NCBI GenBank assembly: GCA_031772625.1 | Contig: CM062817.1 | Location: 954,097,705-954,161,704, forward strand | Direction of reading: 5' to 3' | DNA length: 64,000 nucleotides | From: Pinus tabuliformis | Lineage: Eukaryota; Streptophyta; Pinopsida; Pinales; Pinaceae | Shown here: positions 18,923-31,761 of the stretch, piece after piece | Layout: the number at the start of each line of letters is the position of its first letter | Numbering within the stretch: position 1 is the first letter of the stretch | Program-made: the position numbers and the translations under genes | Notes under the pieces: generated by a model | Told to the model about the DNA's origin: nothing | The model's input: only the letters and a program-made list of their open reading frames with translations | The model's database searches: none

Positions 18923-20692
18923 TTACTTCGGGACCAAAATCAATTCTGGTTGGTCATCTAAGACATTCACTGCATCTCTATTCTCTGATATTTGAAGTGA
19001 CCTGCTGATTTGTTCTCTGTAAACCTCATGTTTAGCCAATTCGGACAGTGGAATGGCTATTTTTAACTTGCCTATTTCTGTTTCTAGGTTGAAAGGTTTT
19101 TCCACTTGAATCTTTGTATTCCGGGCAGCAAGGTTTTCCTTTTCTGCTGTGTTTTGAGTGGTTTTTCTTCATCAGGAGTGCTGTTATGAACTAAATCTTC
19201 TTTGAAATTATTTTCAGGAGAGCTATTTGCATTTTATTTTGGAGGAAAGGAGGTGGATGGCTGATCACTTGATGGCTACAAGTCTGATATGTCCTCAACC
19301 GTGGGCTCTTTTAGGTTGATGTCTTCTCTGGCAAGGAGTTCTATAAGGGAAGTTTTATGCTTCGCTTTCTTAGGTTGCTTGGTATCTTTCAGCTTGCTGG
19401 GTTTAGGAACATCTACCATTCTGCTTCTCAATTTGTATTGTTTATGAACCTCATAGACAGCTGCATCATACCCTTCTCTGAAATCAAATGATTCTCTGGA
19501 TTTGGTTTGAAATTGGTTGAAATTATGAGCTTCTTGGTCATCTTGGGTTAAAAAGATTTGTTGTTCACTGTTTAGACCCATTAGGTTGATTTGAGTATCC
19601 TTTGTTGGCTCACTAGAGGTTGAAGCTTCGACATAGTTCTCTTGGAATGGAGGTCTGATGTTCTGGTCAGGACCAACCTTCCCGGTGTTAGGATTTTGAT
19701 TTTTTCTAAAGTTTGGATTTCTAGTGGTGTTACTTGGTTGACCTTCCCAAGAAGATTTCCTTTCAATGGTTTCCACTCTATCACCCAGTCTATCCATTCC
19801 TTTGATAATTGCATCTAATTTTTGCTCAAATGCAGAAGGCTCTTCTTTGAAGGGAGTCCTTCTTTCAGCTCTAGCTCGAGCTCTTTTAGAGATCAGATTG
19901 GTCTCTACACTAACAACTATGCTCTGCATGTCTTCTAAGCTTGGAGGAGCTCTTTCCCTTAGTTGATATGCCATATCAGAGTCAAATCCATCAAAAAATT
20001 TGATCAAGGCTAAGTCAGGTGGAGGTCTAAGGTTATGAGGAATAGCATTGTACACATTATTGAATCTAGCACAATAGTCTTAGACAGTTTCTTGTGGTCC
20101 CCTTTTCAAACTTTCATACTCAGACAGGATATGCAATGGGTCCTTCTTCTTTTCCCATATGTTCAAAAAGGTTTGATACAGGGCTTCTGGATCAACAATT
20201 GTGTTTACAGCGAGTGCCCTAAACCAGGTCCTTACATCACCGGTTAAACTTTGAACAAAATTTTTCATTCTGACATCATTATCATCAATTTCATAGTTCT
20301 CAAAATAGTCCATCATTTTCTTAGTGTGTCGTTGAGCCGTGTAGGTGCCAGTACCATCAAAATAGGTGATCTTGCTATGGTAATCTTGAGGCATGGCCCC
20401 TCGATTTGCAGGTAACTATAGAGGAGCATATCGGTTTGCCATATTTACAGGTATAAATGGGACAACTGGAAGCACATGGATAACAGCTGAGATAAATGGA
20501 GTGGATGGAGGAGTGGAAAAAAAGGTTTTGAAGTGATGATGGTGAACTAGAAGACGCTATAGCAACAGTAGAAAGGACTGCTGCTTTTCTGGGAGTAAGC
20601 TCAGATTGGATGGGTTTCTGGTGAGGTGTATCACTGTTTAAATCGGTAGATTTTTCTAGACTTTCTTGTCTTCTAAGATTTTTAGAGATCAA
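18923..20692 (-). pseudogene. gag region of G
   Basis: Capsid-type protein that packages element RNA. The recognisable core is near 20394-20080 (YFDGTGTYTAQRH, FVQSLTGDVRTWFRAL, FLNIWEKKKDPLH), a Retrotrans_gag pattern. A long middle piece follows (PPPDLALIKFFDGFDSDMAYQ, then a Pro/Asn-rich part). The last part (LKIAIPLSELAKH) leads into protease. I see no CCHC zinc knuckle in the readable parts. Fossil with several breaks. Confidence 0.75.
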
Positions 20693-21079
20693 GTTAGGGT
20701 TTTCAAAAATAGCTGGAGGATTGGGATCCAGATTTGATCTAGTGTAACGAGTTTTCTTCTTTGGAGCCAGCTTCTAAATTCTTTTTTGGTATTTTCTAGA
20801 AGTATCTGAAGGACACTGCTTTTGACAATATCTTTCTAGGAAATTATAAATTGTGAGGGTCTTGAATTTTCCTGAAGATCTTTTGAAAATAAGAGGAAAC
20901 TGATCAAATTTTTGAGACAGCTGTTTAAAGCCTAAAGCTATACTGGAGATAGACTGAAGCAACTTTTATTTACTCCTGTAATTGCATAGCAAAAAACAGT
21001 TTCTAAGGCTACCTGGCTGACTTCAGGCTCCATCTGTAGCTTTAGAAAATAGACAACAGTAACAAACACAATCATTCAG
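20693..21079 (-). other. Leader of G between primer site and gag
   Basis: Short region with one open stretch of about 60 codons (20774-20962) that may be the start of gag. No other signal. Confidence 0.4.
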
Positions 21080-21100
21080 TTCCCTAGTGGAGTTGCCAAT
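21080..21100 (-). other. Primer-binding site of G
   Basis: In element sense, two bases after the 5' LTR: ATTGGCAACTCCACTAGGGA. It is close to TTGGCGACTCCACTGGGGA, which I recall as the tRNA-Arg type for Ogre/Tat. It fixes the element's orientation as minus. Confidence 0.7.
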
Positions 21101-22300
21101 GATGTTATCACTCAGGTTGTTCCCCCAAAAGCAGTAGGAAAAGAGAATACGGCCGAGGTAACCACTAGCCAATCTTTTAGATGCAGATTCTAGCTAATGT
21201 GTAGCCAGAGAGGGCTCTCTCTTTATGATTTAGCTTTGTTTTGCTATATGTTAGGCTAGTTATGAAGCACAAGTATTTGTTTGATTTTGGACGGTGACAT
21301 TCAATAGAGCAGGGCTACAAGGTATGAGAAGTTCAAACCATTGGGTTAATGGAGTCAATGAAGATAAACTTTTGGGTATGGTTTCTTTGACAGAAGGAGG
21401 GACTACAGAGCAAGATGATTACCCATGGAACAATTTTCAAGTTGGAATAAGGTGAAATGGAGTCAGGGAATGAAAGGCAATTAAGGATCTTTCATTATGC
21501 TAACAGAGGGAGAATGGGTAAATATTACCAAGGAGCAGTTAAGAATTCCTTAATTATATTCAGAGTGTAAGAACCAGGGAGACAGGAGCAGTCAAGAATT
21601 CCTGCCTATGCTAGTCCTGTAGAAAACATAAAAAATGACAGGAATTGAACACAGAGTACAACAAAGTAAATTCTGAGCTATTCTTTTTTCCTGCAATTTA
21701 GAACATGATATTTAGATGATATATAAAACACAGAAATAGTAAAACAAGAGTTAAAAAGACTTATTGATCCATGAGATAATCCAAGAATTCTGCAACATGG
21801 GCTTCTGCCATCAATTCCATAACCAGAGAGTTCATCAGCAAAACATTCTAGCAATCTTTATTCAGAAGAGTTCTCAAATTTACAGCGCAGGTCCAGAATG
21901 ATATTCACCAACCAACAATACATCTCTAGGGGAGTTGTTTATACAAAAAGAGTTACAAAATATCTCATAGAGAAAATATCAAGCAATAACTTTATCCATC
22001 TACTTCTTCAAAGGAAGTAAATGACATTGAAAACAGAGCGCAATGAATGTAGGAGTAATTTCCGCTGTACTGGTTGCCTTAGGTGGTCTGATATATTTGA
22101 CTTTTTAACTCAACAAGTCAGCTGGTAGCTGTCTCTTTATTTCGCGTTCCTGTGTTGCTGTCCCGACCCTTTCATCTGTGCCTGATTCCACTTTAATGCG
22201 TTTTGGCGTGAATTCCTTCCTCTGTTGTTTTCATTTTTATGATAGGTGGCACGTGCATTGAATTTGATTCAATGCAGATGATCAAAAAAGAGAACTAAAA

Positions 22301-23423
22301 CTACATTGGTAAAATCTCTAACATGCTCTGCCACCATTGGTCTGTTGGCAACTGGTGTCTTTGTAGTTTTATCAATATTTCATCAGCTTCAGTATACTTG
22401 TAGAAATTGGGCTGGACTTCAAAAAGATGTGTTATTTCATGCTCAATATAGAATAGATTTTCCAACTTGTCATATAAGCTTTGTCTAGAGGGAGGTACTA
22501 TGTCCTCTGAAGTGCTTGATGATGCTGTGATCTGTTTGGCAACATATGTATTCATCCTGTGAGCATATCGTTCATGTGTCAACAGCCTCTGGTTGCTGGT
22601 TAAAAAACTGGGTAGACCGTTTTGTTGCAAGACTGTAAACTTTTCTGTAAAAGCATTTATTTCTATCTGCATTTCTTGACACTTTCTCTCCAGATTTTTT
22701 TATAAAATTCTTCATAGTCAGCACCTTTTTAACAGTCAAAATGGTACCTGTTCTGTCCCTGATATCTAGAGCTGCTAGTTGTTCTTTGGTATGAGTATTC
22801 AAAAAATGAATTAGCCTATTGGCCTGTTTGGGCATGTTTCTCAATAATGCTCTGGCCTTTTGAATCTCCCCTTGGGCTATTTCTATCAATTCAATTTTCT
22901 CATGGATAGTCTGTATTGATCTCCATTGATTAGTGATGGACTGGCCAATCTTAGTCCACAAAATTGTTTTGATTTCTAATAGAGGTTTATGAAGAGTAAG
23001 ATCTTTCTCCAAGGATTTTACCTTATTTTCCAAGGCCTTTACCTCTCTTGTTTTTTCAGCCACAGTTATTTTAGATTTATCATAGCTTACCTCTAACTTG
23101 GCCAGTTTTTCTTTGGCTTCCTTTAGTTCTGCCATTTGGAGTTCTAATTCTTTTATTTCCTTCATCATCTTTTCCATGCTCATGCTGGTATCTGGTACTG
23201 TTGTTGTTGCTGCTGCTGAAGTATCTGTGACTGATGTACCTGTTGTCGATGCTGGGGCAGTGGGAGGGACTACTGTTGTTGCTGTAGGAGGAGCAGTTGT
23301 AGCTATTGGGGCTGTTTGAGATGGCTGAGAGGCCAACTCTCCTTGTTTTTCCTGCAATTCTTTCTCCAAAGCCTGCTCTGTTTCACTTAGCCTTTGATTC
23401 ATTTTTATTAACAACTCCATCAT
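22301..23423 (-). pseudogene. Coiled-coil U3 protein, 5' LTR copy
   Basis: Second copy of the protein at 8397-9455, with the same Thr/Pro/Ala linker and coiled coil. Its C-terminal end here shows KYTEADEILIKLQRH and QWWQSMLEI, words also recognisable in the diverged homologue at the right window edge. Broken fossil. Confidence 0.7.
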
Positions 23424-23438
23424 GTCTTCTTCTTCTTT

Positions 23439-25436
23439 TTATTTCACTATCTCTGTGGTCTGCGGATGCATAGTAACTGCCAGTTTTAACTGCTTCTTAA
23501 GGGCAGCTATGTCATCCTCATTTTTCTTTATTAGTGCTTTTATTGCCTTAGGATCCTTGGGATTATGTCCCAGCTCAATGAGGATTTCTTCCAAGGAATT
23601 TATCATGTTGTCCTTGGCCAGAGAGGATTCCTTTTCCAACTCTAATTGGGCAGATGTATTGTTTAGTGAATTCTGCAATTGTTGAGCTTGTATGGCTTTG
23701 TCTGCCAAAGTGGAATAGACCATTTCACCAGTTTGCTTGTGCAACTCAACCTGGTCCAAAGGGTGAATGTCTTTGGCAAGAGCCTCCAGATTTGTTCTAA
23801 TATAATCGGCAGCTGACTGTGGCTGCTGCACTTTGGGCTTGAAATGACTCAAGATCATTTTTCCTTCCTTGATATCATATGCAGACATCAATCTCTGCTG
23901 TTTGGCAGGAGTCACTTTGAGGAACTGATCGTAAAGTTGCATTCTTATTTTCTCATTTTGTGCTTTGATGTCCATGAATGGCCTCTTAATATCAGAATTT
24001 TGTTTGCTTTGTGGCTGTGATGATGAAATTTCCATACTAGGCTGTTTTCCCAACTGCTGTCCATGAGAACTGGTAGGTGATTCTATCACTGGGGAAGTTA
24101 GTGGGCTGGCTGCCCTTTCACTTCTCGGACTTTCAATGATCTCCTCTATAACTTCCTCTTCAGGTAGAGGATCCACTCTCTGTTTCTTTGCTTCTCGATG
24201 CTCTGTTGGCCCACTTATGGGTGTGGCCTCTTCCCGGTCCCTTTTTCTGCCCTTCTCCTCATTGAGAGGAGTCTACAATGCCGGTATCTCTAGTGCATTG
24301 GTCTGGGCAGGAGGAATTTGCCCTTGACCTTGCTACTGTGATGATGTTGGATGATCTGTCATTTCTTGTTGCTTTGAGTGCAGCACTTCTTTGCCTTTGG
24401 ATGTCCCTGTAGGTGGAGTATTTTCTTGGGCAGGTTGTTGTGAAGTTGTAGCAGATGATGTGCCCGCTCCAATGTACCGAGGTGATTTGAAAGAGACCTA
24501 TCCAAAAGAGTCCAGGTCAAGAGTTTTTTCAAGGTTTTTCATTGCCTACTCCATTTTCTCTTCCTCAGTAATTTGTTCTACCAATGTGCCCTCTACCCAT
24601 TCATCTTGATTAGCATATTGTTCTATATCAGGGATTTTACAATGATCATAGCCTGATAGCCTATTTTTTGTCTTTCTATCATGGATAAATCCATCTGGGT
24701 CATAGGGTACCCACCAAAAACTCCTTTTTAGTTTGAGTTGCTCACCTAATATCTTTTCAACATCTTTCCACCCTTCCTTTTTGTTAATAATGAGGGGGCC
24801 TAGTTGCTTTCTTAGCTTCAGCTGAGCCTTTTTCTTGGCAGAATAGAAATGAGTCAAATCTGAGCTAATAAATTGCCTAAAGTATTCAAGGGAAAACAGT
24901 CTCATAGGTACATACTTTGGCAGCTTGTAGGGGCACAATTCACAGCCATAAATCCTGATCTCTGTGTGATTTTGGTAAAAGTACCAGTCACCTATTTTAT
25001 AGCTTTTGGACATCTGCAAGATTTTGTACATTTCAGCTGAGAGTCTGGGAGGGGGACTTCTCATCAGCAGAGATGAGATTGGATATATGAATAGATCAAT
25101 GAACTCACAATAAGTATAAGGAGAATTATGGACTATATGGAAGACTGAGGTCCAAAATATGACAGATCTCCTTTCTCCTTTTGCATCCAATTTCTTGACA
25201 GGGAACTGAAAGCTATCTGTTTGATAGTACAGGAACAGATGATATATATATGTTGTATACTTGAAAACCCCTTCTCTATTTAGAGTCATGATTTTTTCAT
25301 GGATTTTGTTGCTAATGTAGGTAGCAAAGTCAAATTTGATAGCAGGTGGGTGTCTTGGAATAAATATAGACATCAGAGCTAGAATGGTTTCATCAACATA
25401 CTCACTTGTTCTAAAACCCAAGACATAGGATATCAT
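23439..25436 (-). pseudogene. Large U3 protein, 5' LTR copy
   Basis: Second copy of the 609-codon protein. The C-terminal coiled-coil part is open at 24176-23439 and the globular N-terminal part at 25436-24546; the low-complexity middle is the most decayed. The N-terminal part here extends further upstream than in the other LTR (MISYVLGFRTSEYVD). Broken fossil. Confidence 0.65.
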
Positions 25437-25532
25437 GTCAATAACAGTTCTCCCAACTTCATTGAAATAGACCTGGTGAAAAGGAGGTGAGTCTCTGGGC
25501 TAGGAGTCTAGGCTCATGAATAACTTGGCCAT

Positions 25533-26008
25533 TCAGCCTATTTCTGCAGAGGATAGTTTAGAGCCTTGGTCCAACAAATATTTCATAGACAGAGGAGCCA
25601 GAGGCTGATTAGGCTTGAAATGAAACATCTCATTGATTGAGTCAGGAGTGATATAGAACAGGACAGTGCCATTTCGAGACATGACTGCTCTTTGAGCAGG
25701 CTCATAGTTAGCACAACACAAGCGAATTATATCTGGAAATACATTAACTGATGGAAGATAATATATGGGCAGATTGGACTCCCATATCCCGTAGAGATCA
25801 GTCTTGTTCAGGTAGTTGTTTCTAATTTCACAAAATGTTTTAGATGATCTTTGATACCCATTAAGTCTTGTATTTGGAAGTCCCTATCAGCTAAGGGAAA
25901 CCATTCTAGCTCCTTGTGAGGTGCATTCAAAGGGGAAACATTCAGGGCCACTGGAGCCTCCATTATACAGTCTTTGGTGATTTTTGAATTTGAAATTTGG
26001 GTTTCCAC
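25533..26008 (-). pseudogene. Upstream U3 protein, 5' LTR copy
   Basis: Second copy of the 159-codon frame (words MEAPVALNVSPL and KPNQPLAPLSM). Broken fossil. Confidence 0.55.
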
Positions 26009-28245
26009 AGCAATAGTAGGTAAAATATCAGTTCCTGGGGCTTTCTGCGGGAATTGCAGGCCAAAATGAGCTTGAACTTTAGCTAAACGGGTAAATTTGC
26101 AGAGGGAGACACATTCTGAGGAATTTCTCGGGAAAAAATGGGCAGAACAGCGGTTAAAATGCAGAGGTTCGGGGGTAGCACTGTGTTTTTAGTTATGGAA
26201 CTCTGGTTTTCTGCGAAAAAATGGATAAAACAGGTTGTTTTGTGGAAATAATGTGAAAAACAGGGATAGTTATGGTATATTTCTCAAGAGCTGTCGACTG
26301 GATTTGTACAATTTTTGGTTTCACGGATTTAACTCAAAGAAAAACCAGAAATACACAGGGTTCGGAAGCAATTGAGTAAATACCTGCTTTAATGGGCGCT
26401 CTGTGCAAAATGCAGGTGGTGGGCTGAGCTTGAAGACTGGTTTGCAGGTTGGATTTAGCTGGGTGGCGGACTGTGCAGTAAAACAACTATTTTGGTCGAA
26501 AATCGCATGAACGCGTCGCATAGAACAAACAAACAGAAATGGACAAAAATGACCTTTTTACGCCAATTTGACAAAAAAATTGGTTTTGGCGCGCTTTGGT
26601 TGGGTGACGTAGTAATTTTGTTGTATAGCGGGGGTACGGAGGCCGACTTGGCAGTGACGTGGCGGACAAGGCGGATGATACAGAGGCGGGGTGGTGGATG
26701 ACATGTCTGATGACGTGAGGGTGACGAGAGGGTAATGTCAGCGAGGCGGGGGCATAGGCGGTAAGCGGTTTGGCCCCCGCACCGCTTTTGGGCCATAGTG
26801 GTATTGGAGGGGGGGCCAGCGATCACCCCGGGCGCCTGCCACGTGTCCTCTGTACGGCGGAAATACCGCCCATCCCCCGGACGCTATCGTTCGGCATATA
26901 AGGGGCTGCGATATGTATGTAAGCCGTCCGATTTGGGGGATCGGATCCAACGGCTGGCGGCATATAAAATAGACGGAAGGCTATGCAACGGGGTGCCGCC
27001 ATAATATTTCATCATTTTGTAAGGTTTGCGGGGTATTACAATGTATTTCAACTTTGGGTTTGTGGGCTGGTTATTTAATCAACCAAATGTTAATTAAATC
27101 CCAAGGTTTATGTGTGCGAAGGGGTTATTATAAGGTTCCAAGTGAACCTATAATTCTCGAAATACTATGGTTTATGGCTATAATTGCCGAGGCGAGGAAT
27201 ATTTAAGTTTTTTGGGGGTTTTTATGTATTTTATGTAATACGGGAATGGGGGAAAATGCACGGGTTTATATAATAAAGTCAGTGTGTTAATATGAAAAAT
27301 ATGTTTAAATAAATAAGCACCAAGTCAAAGGTGAAAACTTGGGCATAGGGAAATGAAAGGATACCGAGCTATGGAGTTTTGGGAAACTTAGCGTAATGGA
27401 ACAAAAGCATTTTACACAAGAAATGTGGCTTCTTTTGCTTAAGTAAAAACACATTTTTACTTAATCTCTTTCATGGAATGAAGTGAACTAGGAGCACTGA
27501 GCATATCTCAATTTCCTTGTGGGAAGGTTAGTAAATGATTTTTTTTTTTTGGGGAATGAGAAGGGAAATTAGTCATGCTCCACCTGAACTGTAGCCGAAC
27601 CATTGCCATTGCACTTATGATATTCATGAGAGATGAATTACCTCCTATAGACAGCACTGCTAGTGAACCTGCTTCTGCAACTTCCAATTGCCTAACCAAC
27701 CTAACACACCTAACATTTTTTCTTCTCTTTTGATTGGGTGCATTTGGACTAGCAAACCCTTACTCTATTCTTTTCTTTTAACTGCCCTCCTATCAAAGTC
27801 TGCCCTTATGTCTTCCAGGGGCATCAGATTTAGCTATTGAGCACCCTTGCTTCTCTACCTAACTACTGATCTGCCAAGCTTAAACTGTTTGGACAGAGCT
27901 TATTCTCTAGTTCTAAAACAAGAAATTTAAACATGGAGAGGCCAAGATTGAGCTGTTGGGCCATCCATCAAGTGTGACAGAAGTCACTGTTTGCACAATT
28001 TGAACTTCTTTGACTAGCACACTTTCTTGGTCTTTTATTTGGGGTTCATTTTCTTTGTTTCTTGACCATTTCATTCTTTTGCCCTTTGATTTTTCTTTTA
28101 GGGCATACCCTCTTTTGATTTTTTTTTATTTTATTTTTTATTTTTTGGAAAGTATGGAACCTTTGCAGCATGGAAAGGATGATCATATTTGGCAGTTCAA
28201 CAGTCAATCATGAAATATGACACCTATTGGTATAGGAACCTAACA

Positions 28246-28250
28246 GCTTG
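28246..28250. other. Target-site duplication of element G, right
   Basis: gcttg, as at 7107-7111. The same pentamer sits intact in the unoccupied sister unit near 36437. Confidence 0.85.
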
Positions 28251-29141
28251 GAATATCGCATGGGCGTGGCTAGCTAAAAGAAAGATTTGGTTCAACCATG
28301 TCTACGGTCGGGTGGTACGTGGAAGTCCTGAACCTGGTCGAATTTGCCTATGTTTAATGAAATCTAATTTCTCTTGGTTTGGTACTTGTTAATATGTGGC
28401 TTTAATGGTTGTTATCTCATCGTTATTTTCATGGTTTAATGTTGGTTATATGACTAGTTATTGTCATGGTTATTTCATGTATTTACTTGTAACTGAAAGG
28501 TTAATGGATGCAAGACTTAATTGATGTCAAAATTGTTAAGGGAAGAGGGTGGTGATACTCCTTGTCAAGTTCCATATGATTTATCATTCATTTATGTTTT
28601 GCCTTGTATTCATTCCTGTAGATTGCATTGATCCCAAGTATTTAAGAGAATAGCATTCCCAGTTAAGGATGGTCAGGCCTAGTCGTGGAGTCAGTTTTGA
28701 TTGGAATTCTTGTCATTATGTAAATTATGGATTCTGAATGTGTCATTGAGTTCTGGGTGGTGACCTGGGCTTTGAGCCTGAAAAAGTGGGTCAAATCCTG
28801 GAGACACAGGCACAACACTGGGCATAAAAGTTCCTAGACGCATGCACACCCATGTTGTGGGATTATCTAGAGCCTCCTCAACGCATGCTTGTCCATATCA
28901 AGGGAGCGTCTAGGGGTTTATTGGTATAAAAACTCAATGTGACCCAGGGGTTGGTTACCTGAGTGTTTGGGATGGTCCGTGGGAATCCTGTTGCTGGTGC
29001 GGAATGTCTGTATGGTGTGTTTCCAATGATTCCACTTCCTTAAGGTGACTTAGGAAGTTGAATCATATCATAGTAACTTCTCATCACGTGTTTACCTCGG
29101 TTGGCCGGTTACTTGGATAGATGTGGGAGGAGGGCATTACA
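28246..29141 (+). repeat. S segment of unit B, right part
   Basis: Resumes after element G with GCTTGGAATATCGC, identical to the start of the matching stretch near 36437. It ends GGCATTACA. It contains the empty target site of the LINE (about 28442-28459). No coding. Confidence 0.6.
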
Positions 29142-29259
29142 GAGAGAATTGGAGGATTTCCCTCCAAGTTCATTGGAATCTAAAGAAACAAGAAGGACCT
29201 TAGCAGTATGAGACTCACTTTCTATGGGAAAGGTATGATCAACGAAAGGTGAAATCCAA
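29142..29259 (-). pseudogene. gag C-terminal scrap, unit B (gypsy fossil)
   Basis: Same piece as in unit A, minus strand, with WISPFVDHTFPIES and SLDSNELGG readable. It joins the acid-rich region at the same point as in unit A, so the junction predates the unit duplication. Confidence 0.5.
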
Positions 29260-30261
29260 GAGGATGATGCTGAAATAGAACAGAAGGAGAATGATGCTGA
29301 AACAGAGGAAGAAACTGATGGAGATGAGAAAGAACAAAAAAGGAAGAAGATAAAGAGAGAACAGCTGCAGGAAAAGGACAACCAGCTACCATGTATGGCC
29401 AGCCTCTCCTTAGAGGCCATCCAGTGTAGGATAGCAGCTAAATCTTATACTGTTTACCTCAGAGAACAATTATTTCAATTTCAGATTAAAACACTAGCAC
29501 AAAGGGGCACCATGCCATTTCAGGACTGTAAATAGTTTATTGATCTTTGTGACCAAAGTGCACTAGAGGATAGTGCCAAAATGGTTGACTTTTACTTCCA
29601 CAAAATGGCCCTCACAGACATGAATATCTAGGATCCTAATGCAGATTTAGGGGATCTACAATTAATGGCTTTGGCATCATCAATGAACCATGAGAAGTCA
29701 AGGGATGTAGAGATGAAAAGGATACTGACCAAAGAGAAAAATGAACCTGTTTTCATCAGAGCTGAACAATAAAATCCCATGGCCCTAATCAACACCCATA
29801 ATCTAATTGCAAATGATCCTCAACTGGCACTTAGATATCTTGCTACCCAAGAGCAAGCAATTTCACATTTTGAGGATATGTTTAGGCTGCTAAGAGATGA
29901 TAATATAAATGCCTGCTAAAGGAGATGGAACACACTGCCACACAGCTTGAAGATTAGAGAATATCACTCCCCTCAAAGGTTGAAAGAGGCACTCAACAGG
30001 ACACCTATGTATAAGAAATCAATGTAAAGGTTGAAGGTCAATTGGATAGGCCTAAAACTCAGTCCACCACTACTCATAGGGATGTTAAAAGGAAGAAAAG
30101 AAGAAGAGGAAAAGAGGTAGTGGGAAGAAGTAGAAAGGAAAGCATGCTTCTTTAAACAAGAAGAAGAGACCACAACAGAAGCATGGGATGCCAGAGAGGC
30201 TAACGGAGCCATGAAGGACATGGACATTGACTAAGTTGCTCAGAGGATGAGCAACACTTTC
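29260..30261 (+). pseudogene. Decayed acid- then lysine-rich reading region, unit B
   Basis: Sister of 2104-3110, with the same acidic repeats and the words LREQL and LALRYLA. Both copies keep the wording while each has its own breaks, so the region was probably coding before duplication. Family not recognised. Confidence 0.45.
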
Positions 30262-30565
30262 AGTAGGGGTGTGATGATGAGCCTCATCATTGAGTAATTA
30301 TATGGGCCTTAATTGGCCTTAATTCACCTCCTAGCTTAGTCAAACCAACTATTCTCACAACTTATTGCATACTTTTGGTTATATTTTGTTTATGAAATGA
30401 GTTAGAGTTGGATATGTTGCTTTGTGGTCTAATGTGCATGAAATGCAGGAATAAAGGATAAAAGCAAGGAAAATGCAGGTATAAAGGATAAAAGCAAGGA
30501 ACTATGGCAAATACCTTGGTAAAACTAGAATGGGACAAGGGAGATTAATTATAGGAGGTAAATCC

Positions 30566-31761
30566 TGTTGAAAAGTGTGCAACAAGAAATGCTTGTTGAG
30601 AATGCAACAAGATGATGGAGCTTAGTGAAAAGAGTCGCCTTCACTAAGTGGGCCCGCAGGCAAATTATGGTGCAAGTTCTACTTTTGATCACAGTGTGGA
30701 TGATCACAGTGTGGGTGATCACAGTATGAGTGATCACAGTATGGGTGACCACAGTGTGAGTGATCACAGTGTGAGTGATCAAAGTCTATTTTTAGACTGG
30801 CTGTCAAAAATAGAAAAGTCAAATATTATTGTCTCATAATAATATTTGGACTATAAACTTGATCTTATTCTCTTGGAGCACTTCAGGATGAGCTACGGAT
30901 GTGGTACATGCAGATCCCAGAGGAAAATACGTGGTTACCTATGGGATGACTAATATTTGCATGCAGGACTTTAGTTAGAACTCAAGTGAGTTGAGTTTAG
31001 TGGACTGGAGGTGTAGTTGATGGAGTTGTGTTCAGTTTAACTTTGTTAAACTAGTTGTATTTAGTCTAACTAGCAAATAGACTAGAGATGAGTTGGGTGA
31101 ATTAGTTATTAATTAATTCACAAGTTATTAACTCATAATGCAACTATAGAATACATCAGTTAACTCAGTTGCATGTCAGTGCATGTTCAGTTCAGCAGGG
31201 ACAGGTGTTAGAGGATCAGATTGCTATCAGTTGTGACTATAGTTGTGCATGATGATTTGCACAATCAGAGGGATTGAGTATGCCAATGAATTGGCCAATA
31301 TCAAGAATTGTAGCTTGTGCTCACGTCCAACAGAGTGTGAGTGATTATTTGTAGGGCAAATACGAGTTTGGTAAGCCATTCTCATCAGTTCTTGAGCAGG
31401 TATTGAGCTGGAGAGGCAGGCAAGCAGTGGAATAGATTTGGAGATCAAATCTGAGCTGTATTGTGTGTAACAGGTGGAGCTAGTACTGGATTGCTTGTGA
31501 TAGGCATTGTACTTTGTAATGTTACATGATTCAATCAATATAATATACAGATAGTGTAGGGTTTTTAGCGAGATGCTTTCCCCGGGATACATACTGTGTT
31601 AATGAGTTTGATTGATGCTTCTATGTGTGCCTGTGAATGTTTCTGCTTCTGGAAATTGATGATCAACGTAGAGGAGATTATGTATTATACATGTTCCGCT
31701 TATAATTGTATGATCAGGATAATCTCTGTGAATATGTGTTAAATTATTCAAAATTTCTACA
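30566..31761 (+). mobile_element. Solo LTR of the C1 copia family
   Basis: Starts TGTTGAAAAGTGTGCAAC and ends AATTTCTACA, as the C1 LTRs do, and is flanked by perfect 5-bp duplications aatcc (30561-30565, 31762-31766). Unit A shows the empty site near 3446. No internal region is present: the usual product of recombination between two LTRs. The block of 15-bp repeats near its start is absent from the C1 LTRs, so it is a distinct subfamily or a diverged copy. The TATA candidate ACTATAAACTTG is shared with C1. Confidence 0.88.
30686..30785 (+). repeat. 15-bp TGATCACAGTGTGAG minisatellite, about seven copies
   Basis: Each copy contains the palindrome TGATCA and differs from the next at only one or two positions. 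It reads as a DHSV pentapeptide repeat in one frame, which I take as a by-product of the 15-bp period. Not found in the C1 LTRs. Confidence 0.85.

Larger units (their letters stand above)
7112..28245 (-). mobile_element. Element G: 21.1-kb Ty3/gypsy (Tat/Ogre-like) fossil with 7.1-kb LTRs
   Basis: Two direct repeats of 7102 and 7143 bases, both beginning TGTTATCAC and ending TAACA, flank a 6.9-kb internal region. Perfect 5-bp target duplications (gcttg) enclose the whole. On the minus strand, the primer-binding site after the 5' LTR resembles TTGGCGACTCCACTGGGGA, which I recall as the tRNA-Arg type used by Ogre/Tat. The internal order is gag, protease, extra RNase H, RT, gypsy RNase H, integrase. 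LTRs differ by about 4% by eye, so insertion is not recent. All internal genes are present, with roughly half a dozen or more breaks. Confidence 0.9.
21103..28245 (-). repeat. 5' LTR of element G
   Basis: Direct repeat of 7112-14213, differing by about 4% over the stretches I compared. It has the same order of GC-rich block, U3 reading frames, TATA-like box (21943-21936) and LTR end. The coding frames here are more decayed than in the 3' LTR. Confidence 0.88.

Noticed and set aside
30648-30839. Frame with DHSV pentapeptide repeats
   Set aside because: Direct consequence of a 15-bp period inside a solo LTR; no sign of a gene.
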